The position numbers were made by a program, and so were the translations under genes. Positions 28,727 to 37,902 of a stretch of 64,000 nt of DNA are shown in pieces (position 1 is the first letter of the stretch; the number at the start of each line of letters is the position of its first letter). The stretch comes from Wolbachia endosymbiont of Oedothorax gibbosus (lineage in GTDB: Bacteria > Pseudomonadota > Alphaproteobacteria > Rickettsiales > Anaplasmataceae), in NCBI RefSeq assembly GCF_936270435.1, contig NZ_OW370567.1:434001-498000 (forward strand). The letters run 5' to 3'. A model generated the notes under the pieces. The model saw only the letters and a list, made by a program, of their open reading frames with translations. It searched no databases and was not told where the DNA came from.

Positions 28727-30378
28727 GTGCGACCTGAAAGTCTTCGGTCATATTGTTTAAAAGGAGAGGAATTCATTCAGAAAGAAACTGAAAGGATTCT
28801 AAAACTTATTAAACCAGATGTTTTGCCATCTGAGTCTATGCATCAGTGCGAATCGGGCAACCAGTTGGTGCCGAGCGATGCGGACAATGAACCTCCTCTT
28901 GAAAAAGAAGATGCTCAATCGTGAGAGAAAGCATAAACTACAAGCATCATGTGGTTGGAGGGCTAGGCTTAGTGGTATGGTGAACGCAAGTGAAGTTTCA
29001 TAAACCCCAGTTATGGATTAACCAACGAAGTAAAGCTGAGAAATACAGGGCTTTTTCGATTGCATTGAATAAGAAATGAGGGTAGAAAAAATATGTACCA
29101 AGAAATTTACTGTGGATCTATGCCGAGTGTGCTCAAGTTCAAATTTGTTTTTTAGGCAGCCAAAAACCGTTTCAACAATCGATCTTTTCCCTAGTAAAAT
29201 CTTCTCTTTCAGCGAAATCAGTGCATTTTTCATACCTTTTTTCACTTTAGTGACGAGTTTTAGACCTCTATCGAATAGTTTCTCAAAGAGCTCTTTCTTT
29301 ATATAGCCCTTATCTCCAAACAAAAGTCCAGTTAGTTTTTTGGTTAGAGTTGGTACAGGTTTTCTGTCATCGACGTTACCTCTGGTTAGCGTAACACCTT
29401 GAATTTCACCTATTTCATTGATTACTACATGTAATTTAAAACCAAAAAACCAGCCGTAAGTATTCTTTCCTAACTCTGCTAATCCTTTGAAAACCTTATT
29501 TCTTGAGATTCTTTTTCGATGGCATACTGCTATTGAAGTAGAATCTATGTAGGAAATCCCGGTCATTTTTGCTTGTTCACAAAACCATTGCAAAAGTAAT
29601 GCTAAATACCACAAAACTCGCGGCTTTAAGGCAATAAATCTGTGATATGAAGGCAGCTTTGAAAACTCTGATCTATAGAATAACTGAAGATAACAAAGAT
29701 AAAAAGCCTTGAAGTTTTTACATGGTGATTTATGGTATAATAGGATTATGGTTAGAATTTCTGAGTGCGCTATTTCTGGTACTCTGGTTGGTTTTTTGCC
29801 GTTTGATAAGAACCTATTTGCAAAATTATCATCTACCGCACGACAAAAATCCTCGACGCAACAGTACAGTTCTGTAATATCTTTCTTCATGTGTAACCTC
29901 TTATTATTACTAAAATACTCGAGTTTACCCTGTTTCCCTCTTCTTAGTTATACTTTTATCTATTTTCTAATCCATAACTGAGGTCATAAGTATCGTAATT
30001 ACGAAAGAGCTAAAGATGCTGACAAGCTCTGACCAAAAGGTAATGTGACATTTTTCATTTCTGGATGTACGCAAATCACCGGTATAGAGAAGCCACCTAA
30101 CCCACTGTTGTATGATAGAAGGAACAGGGTAAGCCTGTATTTCGCCTATATGGCAAGCAAACCGCAAGGAATGCTGATGAAGGTGCAGGTAAAGGATAAT
30201 GGAGAAAGCGAATGCCAGTTTGTAATGAAATGGATAGACATTAATTCGCGTGAAAACGAGCAGACTTCCATTTGGTCCTTCGTGACAAGAAACTTTGTCA
30301 ACCACTTAAGGTAGGAAAGCAGATGATTACAAGTAAAACTGTAAGTGCACTTACCAACAACTCCGAAGCATGGCATAT
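28727..30378 (+). mobile_element. Group II intron, 5' portion, interrupted and truncated
   Basis: The proposed 5' end GTGCGACC (28727) fits the GUGYG consensus and sits right where the Rpn-type protein loses its family sequence. An alternative GTGCG is at 28846. The following 650 bp (without the IS982 at 29004-29984) have the look of a domain I ribozyme: many short GNRA-like and paired stretches, such as GAACAGGGTAAGCCTGTATTTCGCC. From 30322 an ATG opens MITSKTVSALTNNSEAWHM, which resembles the N-terminus of intron-encoded reverse transcriptases. It is cut after about 19 codons, where an IS481-type fragment begins. Domains V and VI are not seen. Confidence 0.6.
29004..29984 (-). mobile_element. 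IS982-family element, copy 2
   Basis: A 981-bp element in the same orientation and with the same transposase sequence (29018-29890) as copy 1. It is flanked by the duplication CATAA (28999-29003 and 29985-29989). Joining the flanks restores a continuous intron sequence (GTTTCATAAGTATCG). It is inserted in domain I of the group II intron, so it is younger than the intron. The base before the transposase start is ACAC-ATG, as in copy 1. Confidence 0.9.
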
Positions 30379-30667
30379 GTGAAAGGTTCCACAGAACTAT
30401 GCAAGATCAATATTATCTTTAGAAAGAAAATTTACACCTCTTTGGCAGAACTTCAGTTAGATGTAGACCATTGGGTGCATTCTTACAATAGATCTAGACC
30501 GCATTCAGGTAAATATTGCTATCCTATGCAAACCTTTTTTGATAGTATGCATATTGCTTATCAGAAAAATATTGATAGCATTAAACAGGATGCTGATTTT
30601 GGTTTTGACTTTGTCAATTCTTCTGTCAGTTAATTCACGCCTGTCAGATCAAGTCTAAACTATTACA
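30379..30667 (+). pseudogene. IS481-type transposase, C-terminal end with right terminal repeat
   Basis: The fragment begins abruptly after the intron reverse-transcriptase stub. It reads RTMQDQYYL-like remains across a frameshift, then RKKIYTSLAELQLDVDHWVH and SYNRSRPHSGK, the typical tail of IS481/IS3-like integrases, ending at the stop at 30633. The 27-bp sequence CTGTCAGATC...TATTACA (30641-30667) follows and recurs at 59638-59664, so it is probably the right end of this IS type. The catalytic core is missing. Confidence 0.75.
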
Positions 30668-30668
30668 G

Positions 30669-30818
30669 CTAAAGTATGGGCAAGAATATATTGAAAAAGG
30701 AATGAACTATTATGAAACACGTTACAAAGAGAGAGTTAAAAAAAACTTGATCAAAAAAGCACAGGAATTTGGCTACATCTTAGTTCAAAAAGATGAACTA
30801 GTTGAGGGAGTTTCTTAG
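30669..30818 (+). pseudogene. Orphan C-terminal gene fragment
   Basis: About 49 codons are open from the IS end to the TAG at 30818: LKYGQEYIEKGMNYYETRYK and a basic, helical tail ending EGVS. There is no start. The Tyr/Lys-rich helix resembles tails seen after some DDE transposases, but I cannot assign it. It is most likely the end of a gene cut by the IS481-type insertion. The stretch from 30819 to 30995 carries no gene I can support. Confidence 0.4.
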
Positions 30819-30995
30819 AAGCGCATAGTTGAAGTCAAAGTTCTGGTTAAGAAATGTTGCTGCTGAGTTGTTTGCACTGAAAAAAGCTCTGTTAAAAAAT
30901 GAGATAGATGTTTTTAGATTTGCCAGACGTGCCAGAAAATTGCGAAAACGTACAAGGTATTACTTGAAGGAGATATTTTACCTACCTGAAGCAAT

Positions 30996-31069
30996 GTATC
31001 TGTTCAGATGCATGGCTAATGCTGAAACAAAAATTCCAGTGCTCCCTTTCTTGTCATCCCAGTCTGGCA
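30996..31069. repeat. Dispersed repeat, inverted copy
   Basis: Reverse complement of the repeat at 676-747 and 46561-46635: GTATCTGTTCAGATGCATGG at its left end, then AATTCCAGTGCTCCC and TTGTCATCCCAGTCTGG. It directly abuts the left end of the IS5 copy at 31071. Confidence 0.75.
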
Positions 31070-31070
31070 T

Positions 31071-32069
31071 GGCTTTGTTGCATCGCACCTTATACTGGTA
31101 GTAATTTACGATAAATTCATGTAGCCATTTCGCATACCAATGTCAGTGAATTTATTGAGCAAATAACACTTGAGTCGCAGTTCCTTCTCACGATTAACCT
31201 CAGATTTGTTCCGAAAACTAAACCAGAATGTTTGTTTCAGTCGCGAGAAAAAACCTTCTACATAAGATCTTTTCCCATAATTTACTTTCTTTTTCCATTC
31301 TTTCACGCCATCTTCACCGTATAATTTTATTAATCTAATAGCAGCATTTCTGTCAGACATATAATCTATTTCTGGATGTTCTGCCGCATTGTTTATTGGT
31401 GGAATTTTTGCCTTTATATCATATTCGTTACACAATTTATAAAACTTGTGCCTATCATATGCCCTATCTGCATATAGTGCTTTTATGGCATGAACTTCTT
31501 TAAGCAAATCACAAGCTCCATAGTGATCAGACCGTTACTGTATTTTACAGCTATATATTCAACATTACATGCAATTTTCTATAGCTGCGATACTTTCTAT
31601 CTTCGCTATTTTCCTTCAGGAGTGTTGTTGTATATCTGTACTGTCTATAGCAATTTCGATATCTTCCATGTTATTTTCTGCAATCATTTATCTTAATATT
31701 AAGTTTCTTTTGATGCTTGTGAATAGCTGCAAATTTCTTCCTATTTGTTGCAAATATCCTTTTATAAACCCTACCGTTTGTCTTAAACCAATTCTAAAAA
31801 GATTGACGATTATATGCACCAAAATTACAACTTTATCACTATAAATATAGTTGCCGCCTTGCATTTTTGGACTATTTTCATACCAATTTTCGATAGCTTC
31901 ATCGATGTAACGAAAAATATTTCCTCTTTCTTGCAAAAATTTGTTATATTCGTTTTGGTTACTGACTCTCATTTTTTGTGGCATATTTTTCTTCAAAGGT
32001 TAAATGGCTATTTTATAATGAATTTTGTCAGTAACTGCCAGATTTTTTCGGTTGCTATGCAACAAAGCC
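31071..32069 (-). mobile_element. IS5-family element, copy 2, transposase decayed
   Basis: A complete element of about 999 bp bounded by GGCTTTGTTGCAT (31071-31083) and ATGCAACAAAGCC (32057-32069). The transposase, on the minus strand, is broken. The N-terminal piece is at 31688-31996 and the C-terminal piece at 31106-31507, with YADRAYDRHKFYKL, NYGKRSYVEGFFSRLKQ and RNKSEVNREKEL. The middle has several stops and small deletions. No target duplication is seen (GCAT versus CACT). The lesions are shared with the copy at 1-675. Confidence 0.88.
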
Positions 32070-32220
32070 CACTGGGATCCAGAAAAGTTTGCTTGTAAAC
32101 TAGCATAGAAAAACGTTTTCGATGAGATTATATGGAAAACTGGATTCCAGCGTCACGCGCTGGAATGACAAGAAAGGGGGCACTGGGATGACACCATTTG
32201 CTATGCAATTTACCTTCAAA
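32070..32220. repeat. Palindromic repeat block between IS5 and IS982
   Basis: It contains ACTGGGATCCAGAAAAG, the core of about 80 bp also found at about 20936-21044 (TTGCTTGTAAACTAGCATAG...), then TTCCAGCGTCACGCGCTGGAA, a near-perfect palindrome, and GGGATGACACCATTTGC. The last six bases, TTCAAA, are the target duplication of IS982 copy 3. Confidence 0.75.
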
Positions 32221-33201
32221 ACCTCAGTTATGGATTAGAAAATAGATAAAAGTATAACTAAGAAGAGGGAAACAGGGTAAACTCGAGTATTTTAGTAATA
32301 ATAAGAGGTTACCCATGAAGAAAGATATTACAGAACTGTACTGTTGCGTCGAGGATTTTTGTCGTGCGGTAGATGATAATTTTGCAAATAGGTTCTTATC
32401 AAACGGCAAAAAACCAACCAGAGTACCAGAAATAGCGCACTCAGAAATTCTAACCATAATCCTATTATACCATAAATCACCATGTAAAAACTTCAAGGCT
32501 TTTTATCTTTGTTATCTTCAGTTATTCTATAGATCAGAGTTTTCAAAGCTGCCTTCATATCACAGATTTATTGCCTTAAAGCCGCGAGTTTTGTGGTATT
32601 TAGCATTACTTTTGCAATGGTTTTGTGAACAAGCAAAAATGACCGGGATTTCCTACATAGATTCTACTTCAATAGCAGTATGCCATCGAAAAAGAATCTC
32701 AAGAAATAAGGTTTTCAAAGGATTAGCAGAGTTAGGAAAGAATACTTACGGCTGGTTTTTTGGTTTTAAATTACATGTAGTAATCAATGAAATAGGTGAA
32801 ATTCAAGGTGTTACGCTAACCAGAGGTAACGTCGATGACAGAAAACCTGTACCAACTCTAACCAAAAAACTAACTGGACTTTTGTTTGGAGATAAGGGCT
32901 ATATAAAGAAAGAGCTCTTTGAGAAACTATTCGATAGAGGTCTAAAACTCGTCACTAAAGTGAAAAAAGGTATGAAAAATGCACTGATTTCGCTGAAAGA
33001 GAAGATTTTACTAGGGAAAAGATCGATTGTTGAAACGGTTTTTGGCTGCCTAAAAAACAAATTTGAACTTGAGCACACTCGGCATAGATCCACAGTAAAT
33101 TTCTTGGTACATATTTTTTCTACCCTCATTTCTTATTCAATGCAATCGAAAAAGCCCTGTATTTCTCAGCTTTACTTCGTTGGTTAATCCATAACTGGGG
33201 T
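32221..33201 (+). mobile_element. IS982-family element, copy 3
   Basis: A 981-bp element in plus orientation with an intact 290-residue transposase at 32315-33187, identical in protein sequence to the other copies. Ends are ACCTCAGTTATGGATTA and TAATCCATAACTGGGGT. The duplication is TCAAA (32216-32220 and 33202-33206). Just before the transposase ATG this copy has ACCC-ATG where copies 1 and 2 have ACAC-ATG, so copies 3 and 4 form a sub-lineage. Confidence 0.9.
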
Positions 33202-33442
33202 TCAAAAATGAATGTTCGTACAGCTATGGATTCATTCGCGGGATAGATTCCGCTAACGAGTAGCGGAATGACGGTTTTTCAAATTGTAGGTAAATCCAAG
33301 CCACTTTAGCTATACTTGTAGAGAAAAAAGAGTAGATGATGATCCTAAATATTTAATAAATTTGACTACTGAGGAATTTCAAAAATCTCAATTTTTTATT
33401 AATTGTGAGATGTCTATCTTCATACAGCTTCCTTTTCATACC
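33202..33442. other. Spacer with repeat remains
   Basis: It holds AATGTTCGTACAGCTATGGATTC (arms shared with 17559-17636), CGCTAACGAGTAGCG and the word GGTTTTTCAAATTGT, which recurs near 25490 and 41970. A short peptide (about 33317-33420, open without a start) looks like a gene remnant but is not recognised. No complete gene seen. Confidence 0.45.
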
Positions 33443-34321
33443 TCAACTAATGAAATTAGAAGCATCAACTCCCTTCTGCAAGCAAGCAGCAATGATAGTG
33501 TTCATCATTAGAAATGCAATGGTCATTGGGCCAACTCCCCCGGGTACTGGAGTTATAGCTTTGGCTTTCCCTTTTATTCCCTCAAAGTCAACATCACCTA
33601 CAAGCTCTCCTACATTAACACTATTTATGCCAACATCGATCACTATTGCACCTTTCTTTATCCAGTCTGCTTGAACAAAATTTGGCTTTCCGACTGCTGC
33701 AACTACTATATCCGCTTTAGAGCAATATTCAGCTAAATCTTTACTCTGTGAGTGCAAGATGGTAGCAGTGCAATTTTCCTGCAGCAATAGGTGAAACATT
33801 GGCTTGCCCACGATATTTGACCTACCAATCACCACTGCGTTTTTACCGGAAAGGTTCTCTTCAATTGATTTAATTAAATGCAAAGAACCTTTAGGAGTGC
33901 AAGGTATAAGGCAGTTTTTTTCACCTTTAACTAATCTACCAACGTTTTCATCGTGGAAGCCATCTACATCTTTTTCAATACTTACTGCGTTAATTACTCT
34001 GCTTGCACTAATATGATTTGGTAAAGGCAACTGTACTAAAATGCCATGCACAGATCGATCTTCATTTAACTCATTGATTTTTTCAATCAATTCATCTTCT
34101 GAAATATTATTAGGCAAAACAATGGTCTCAGAACTTATGCCTATTGATTCTGCTTTTTTCTGTTTGTTGCGAACATAAACCTGACTTGCTGGATTGCTGC
34201 CCACGAGAATTACTTTCAGGCAAGGAAAAATGTTATACTCTCTCTTTAAAATATCAATTTTTTGTGATAGCCTCTCACATAGGTCGTTTGCTATTTTTTT
34301 ACCATCAATAATAATTGTCAC
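33443..34321 (-). CDS. folD: Methylenetetrahydrofolate dehydrogenase / cyclohydrolase
   Basis: It interconverts 5,10-methylene-, methenyl- and 10-formyl-tetrahydrofolate with NADP+, supplying one-carbon units. It is 292 residues from the GTG at 34321, chosen because [13 protein letters not shown] is the family N-terminus and AAGGAAG precedes it. The longer upstream frame lies inside ubi[14 protein letters not shown] holds the catalytic Tyr/Lys pair. [35 protein letters not shown] and [16 protein letters not shown] are all intact. The start overlaps the end of ubiX by 17 bp. Confidence 0.95.
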   Translation of the reverse strand: MTIIIDGKKIANDLCERLSQKIDILKREYNIFPCLKVILVGSNPASQVYVRNKQKKAESIGISSETIVLPNNISEDELIEKINELNEDRSVHGILVQLPLPNHISASRVINAVSIEKDVDGFHDENVGRLVKGEKNCLIPCTPKGSLHLIKSIEENLSGKNAVVIGRSNIVGKPMFHLLLQENCTATILHSQSKDLAEYCSKADIVVAAVGKPNFVQADWIKKGAIVIDVGINSVNVGELVGDVDFEGIKGKAKAITPVPGGVGPMTIAFLMMNTIIAACLQKGVDASNFIS

Positions 34322-34961
34322 TTCCTTGCCACTCCTTAAAGTCAGGTAATTTGATATCAAATAAATCCAATACTTTGCCAACAGAATGATTAATAATATC
34401 ATCCAACGATTTTGGTTTAATATAGAAAGCAGGCACTGGTGGAGCAATTATTGCTCCCATCTCCGTTAATTTTAACATATTTTGTAAATGCCCAAGATGT
34501 AGTGGTGACTCTCGCACCATAAGAATTAATTTTCTTCTTTCTTTTAGCGTTACATCTGCAGCCCTTGTCAATAGATTGGAAGTAACACCTGATGCAATTT
34601 CAGACATTGTCTTCATAGAGCATGGTGCTACAATCATTCCTGAGGTTTTAAATGAGCCACTTGCTATTTTTTCTCCTATTTTTTCTTCAGAATAGTAAAA
34701 ATCTGCAAGTGATGTAATATCTTCAAGTTTTTCTTTAATCTCATGAGCTAGAGTTATTTTTCCAGCACGACTTATCACTAAATGAGTTTCACAACCAAAT
34801 TTGCAGCGCGTGACGCTGGAATCTATATTTCTTTTTCCCTGGATCCCAGTGTCAGCTACTCGGATAAGAGATCTATTAATATTTCTTAACGCCTCTAAAA
34901 TACGTACACCGTAAATAGAACCAGATGCTCCACTTATTCCAATTACAATTCTGCTATTCAC
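34305..34961 (-). CDS. ubiX: Flavin prenyltransferase UbiX with in-frame repeat insertion
   Basis: It makes prenylated FMN, the cofactor of UbiD decarboxylase in ubiquinone synthesis. The protein has 218 residues. N-terminal [18 protein letters not shown] (flavin site) and later [31 protein letters not shown] and PAFYIKP are typical. Between residues about 29 and 57 lies a peptide ([18 protein letters not shown], then [10 protein letters not shown]) foreign to the family. Its DNA (34795-34872) is a palindromic repeat like those in the spacers. ILEALRNIN would normally run straight into [11 protein letters not shown]. The frame is kept, so the protein may still work. The start overlaps the gapR-like gene by 8 bp. 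Confidence 0.9.
   Translation of the reverse strand: MNSRIVIGISGASGSIYGVRILEALRNINRSLIRVADTGIQGKRNIDSSVTRCKFGCETHLVISRAGKITLAHEIKEKLEDITSLADFYYSEEKIGEKIASGSFKTSGMIVAPCSMKTMSEIASGVTSNLLTRAADVTLKERRKLILMVRESPLHLGHLQNMLKLTEMGAIIAPPVPAFYIKPKSLDDIINHSVGKVLDLFDIKLPDFKEWQGSDNYY
34795..34872. repeat. Palindromic element inserted in the ubiX coding frame
   Basis: Contains GCGCGTGACGCTGGAAT and TGGATCCCAGTGTCAGCTAC, the same words as the intergenic repeats at 20.8-21.3 kb and 40.7 kb. It adds about 26-28 codons to ubiX without a stop. Confidence 0.75.
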
Positions 34962-35220
34962 TTAACTCTTCTTCGTAGCTCATTCCCAATGCACGTTTAT
35001 AGGTATCAAGCAATATTTCCTGTTCCTCTCTGTCATCATCATCCATCTTCCTCAGTCTAATAATTTGTTTCATCACTTTTATATCCCAACCTTCATCTGC
35101 GGCTTTTACATATACATCACGAATATGATCTTGCACATCCCTCTTTTCTTGTTCAAGTTTTTCGATTCTCTCTATGTAACCCTTCAACTCTTCAGCCGTT
35201 ATTTTTACTGTATCTTCCAT
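34954..35220 (-). CDS. gapR: GapR-like DNA-binding protein (DUF2312)
   Basis: An 88-residue protein. It begins VKITAEELKGYIERIEKLEQ, a coiled coil typical of DUF2312, then EKRDVQDHIRDVYVKAADEG, WDIKVMKQIIRLRKMDDDDR and EEQEILLDTYKRALGM. In Caulobacter the family member GapR binds overtwisted, AT-rich DNA around replication forks and transcription ends. The alignment by eye is strong across the whole length. Its stop overlaps the ubiX start by 8 bp. Confidence 0.88.
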   Translation of the reverse strand: MEDTVKITAEELKGYIERIEKLEQEKRDVQDHIRDVYVKAADEGWDIKVMKQIIRLRKMDDDDREEQEILLDTYKRALGMSYEEELSE

Positions 35221-35233
35221 GAAACTCCACTAA

Positions 35234-36517
35234 TTAATTGCTGCTACTAGTATTACCAGTTTTTACTTGCACTTCAACAACAGTAATAATATTTTTATCT
35301 TTTTTTAAAATCTTAAAGCGAAAACCATACATGGAAAACTCCTCGCCTTCGTCAGGAATGCGCTCTATTTCATTCACAATCATACCTGCTAGAGTTGTAG
35401 CTTCTTCATCAGGGAGATTCCAGTATAACTGCCTGTTAATGTCCCTAATAGTAGATTTTCCTTCTATGTGATACATATTATCAGATATTTTCTTTATAAA
35501 ATTCTCCGTAATCAAATCATGTTCATCCGAAATTTCTCCAACTATTTCTTCCAATATATCTTCAAGAGTTACAATTCCCTGCAGTGCTCCATACTCATCA
35601 ATAACAAATGCAAGGTGTTTCCTGTTCTTACGGAAGTTGTGAAGTTGCACGCTGAGCGGTGTACTTTCTGGTATGAACCAAGGCCTTGACATAACTTGGG
35701 TAATGTCAACTTCTTCCGCTTTATTATTCTTTTCACGCAAAGCATTTATTAGAGCTTTCACGTGAATTACACCTACAATTTTTTCTGATTCTTCTTGCCA
35801 TAAAGGTACTCTACTGTGACTGCTGGTTAAAATCTCTCTTATTAACTCTTCTTTATTCCGATCTATATCAAGAGAAAATAGGTTTCTTCTATGGCTCATA
35901 ATTTGTGATATTTCTGTCTCAGCCAAATCAAGTATGCTGCTTAGCATATCTAAATCCTGTTGTAACATAGTTCCTTCACTGCGGTGAAGAGTAATCATAT
36001 TACGCATTGCATCCGCTGCAGATATTACTTCCTTATCTTTATGCAGCCCACATAATTTCAGGATGAGGTTAACAATAAATTGAATACCTAGTGTCAATGG
36101 AGAAAAAATCTTTACAAAAAACAATACAAAATAAGCAGAAAATGACGCAAATTTTTCAGGATTTTGAATAGCATAAGTTTTTGGTAGAACTTCGCAGAAT
36201 AATAAAATACAAAATGTCATTATAATTGTTGATAGAAGAATGCCCTCATTTCCAAAAAGATTGATAAATATTGCTGTAAATAAAGCAGAGCAAGTAATAT
36301 TAATAATTGTATTGCCGAGCAACACCGTTCCTATTGTTAATTCTTTCCTATTTAATAAGCGGTCTATTATCTTGGCTCTTTTGTTACCGTCTAGCTTTAG
36401 CTTATTAACTCGAGAACGGCTAATTGAGGTTAAGCCTATTTCTGCTCCTGAGAACAAAAACGATAAAATTAACAAAATAAAAATTGCTGATGATACTAAG
36501 ACCAATAACCAATCCAT
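35234..36517 (-). CDS. tlyC: CorC/HlyC (TlyC)-type membrane protein with CBS domains
   Basis: A 427-residue protein. The N-terminal DUF21/CNNM-type membrane domain has about four helices (residues 5-25, 60-80, 90-110 and 120-145), starting with FLFSGAEIGLTSISRSRV. Two CBS motifs follow (about 205-325; VPLWQEESEKIVGVIHVKAL and HLAFVIDEYGALQGIVTLED). The C-terminal CorC_HlyC domain is at about 345-420. Homologs in Rickettsia are called hemolysin C. CNNM/CorC proteins act in Mg2+ export, so ion homeostasis is at least as likely as hemolysis. Confidence 0.87.
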   Translation of the reverse strand: MDWLLVLVSSAIFILLILSFLFSGAEIGLTSISRSRVNKLKLDGNKRAKIIDRLLNRKELTIGTVLLGNTIINITCSALFTAIFINLFGNEGILLSTIIMTFCILLFCEVLPKTYAIQNPEKFASFSAYFVLFFVKIFSPLTLGIQFIVNLILKLCGLHKDKEVISAADAMRNMITLHRSEGTMLQQDLDMLSSILDLAETEISQIMSHRRNLFSLDIDRNKEELIREILTSSHSRVPLWQEESEKIVGVIHVKALINALREKNNKAEEVDITQVMSRPWFIPESTPLSVQLHNFRKNRKHLAFVIDEYGALQGIVTLEDILEEIVGEISDEHDLITENFIKKISDNMYHIEGKSTIRDINRQLYWNLPDEEATTLAGMIVNEIERIPDEGEEFSMYGFRFKILKKDKNIITVVEVQVKTGNTSSSN

Positions 36518-36605
36518 TAAAGTACGATGTTATTGTGATAAAAAACAAAATTAATTTTACATGTTATGAAAGGCATTTGCAAGCCTGAATTTATATTGCC
36601 GAATT

Positions 36606-37784
36606 TTATATATCTTTAATCTTAAAAAATAAATCATAAAGCATATTACACGCCGCATTCACATGCTCATCCTCAATGATAAGTGGTGGGGTTATCCTTA
36701 CTACTTTGTTGTTTGAAACCCTAGTTATTATTAAACCTTTATCAAGAGATCGACTAATAACTTTATCAGCTACAGGAGTTGCTAGTTCTATTCCCATTAG
36801 TAACCCTTCTCCACGAACTTCTGAAATCATCTCAGGAAATTCTTTAGCTAAAGGCAACAGCTTTTCTTTTAAATATTTACTAATTCTCTTAACATGATCA
36901 AAAAAGCCTTCTTTTAGCATTATATCGAGTACCGCATTACCAACAGTCATGGCAAGTGGATTGCCACCATAGGTTGATCCATGAGTTCCTGGAGTGATTG
37001 CTTCTGCTATGTAATCTTTTACTAAACATGCAGCTAGGGGAAAACCGTTACCCATAGCTTTTGCACAGGTTAGCATATCAGGTTCAATGCCGACATTTTG
37101 ATAATGAAATAAAGAACCGATGCGTCCATATCCGCATTGCACTTCATCAAAGCACAAAATTATTCCTTGAGCTTTTGTTATTTTCCTTACTTTTTGAAGA
37201 TATTCTACGTCTAGTGGATATACTCCGCCTTCGCTTTGTATGGGCTCTAAAAACACAGCAGCTGTTTCATTGCTGATTTTTTTCTCCAAAGCTTTAATGT
37301 CATTTCTTGGCACTTTATCAAAACCAGAAAGAAGCGGAGCAAAACCTTCGCGTGATTTTTCACTGCCTCCAGCAGAAATTGCAGCAATACTGCGGCCATG
37401 AAACCCTCCTTCAATTGTAACAATACGATTACGTTTTGCTTGCCCTTTTGAATAAAAGTAACGACGAATAAACTTAATTGCAGCTTCTGTTGCTTCAAGC
37501 CCACTTGAGCAGAAAAAAACTTTATCTGCAAAAGTAAGGGTTGTTAAACGCTCGGCAAGCCTTTCTTGCTCGGGAATAGTGAAAATGTTAGAGCAGTGCC
37601 ATAGTGAGCTCAATTGCTCTTTCAGCTTATCTGTAATGTATGGATGACAATGCCCTAAAGAAGTTGTAGAAATACCTGCAACAAAATCTAAATATTTTTT
37701 ACCATCTTTATCAAAAAGATATGCCCCTTCTCCCCTGACTATAGGAGTGTCAAGTCTATTATACGCATTAACAACATGATCCAT
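36606..37784 (-). CDS. argD: Acetylornithine/N-succinyldiaminopimelate aminotransferase
   Basis: A PLP enzyme of class III, 392 residues, normal length. The PLP lysine is Lys242 in TCAKAMGNGFPLAA. Asp213 (CFDEVQCGYGR) binds the pyridine nitrogen, and CSSGLEATEAAIK holds the phosphate-binding loop. GGFHGRSIAAISAGG, HGSTYGGNPLAMTVGNAVLD and the C-terminal RITPPLIIEDEHVN are typical of ArgD. No other arginine gene is in the window. Because murE here uses a diaminopimelate-type substrate, a role in lysine/DAP synthesis is a reasonable inference. Confidence 0.93.
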   Translation of the reverse strand: MDHVVNAYNRLDTPIVRGEGAYLFDKDGKKYLDFVAGISTTSLGHCHPYITDKLKEQLSSLWHCSNIFTIPEQERLAERLTTLTFADKVFFCSSGLEATEAAIKFIRRYFYSKGQAKRNRIVTIEGGFHGRSIAAISAGGSEKSREGFAPLLSGFDKVPRNDIKALEKKISNETAAVFLEPIQSEGGVYPLDVEYLQKVRKITKAQGIILCFDEVQCGYGRIGSLFHYQNVGIEPDMLTCAKAMGNGFPLAACLVKDYIAEAITPGTHGSTYGGNPLAMTVGNAVLDIMLKEGFFDHVKRISKYLKEKLLPLAKEFPEMISEVRGEGLLMGIELATPVADKVISRSLDKGLIITRVSNNKVVRITPPLIIEDEHVNAACNMLYDLFFKIKDI

Positions 37785-37902
37785 TTTATAAGTATTGTGG
37801 TATTATCTATATTATACCTGAAATGAATCCATTAACACAATGACCTTACCCAGATTTCACAAAATTTGAATTTTTTACTGGACAATAATCATAGGAGTTG
37901 TT

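Noticed and set aside
28640..28924. Open frame of 94 codons beginning MDPEVASDKQ
   Set aside because: Only the first about 28 codons are the continuing Rpn-type gene; the rest is translated intron sequence, so it is not a separate gene.
30045..30314. Plus-strand open frame of 89 codons (MTFFISGCTQITG...)
   Set aside because: It lies in the proposed domain I of the group II intron, has no family features, and its sequence looks like structured RNA (GAACAGGGTAAGCCTGTATT).
30829..31101. Open frame of 90 codons with a basic helical N-terminus
   Set aside because: Starts at a TTG without a binding site, and its last 35 codons are the dispersed repeat and the IS5 end. Possibly a gene remnant but not supportable.
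33443..34447. Longer folD frame with a hydrophobic N-terminal extension
   Set aside because: The extension is out-of-frame ubiX sequence; the GTG at 34321 restores the family N-terminus.
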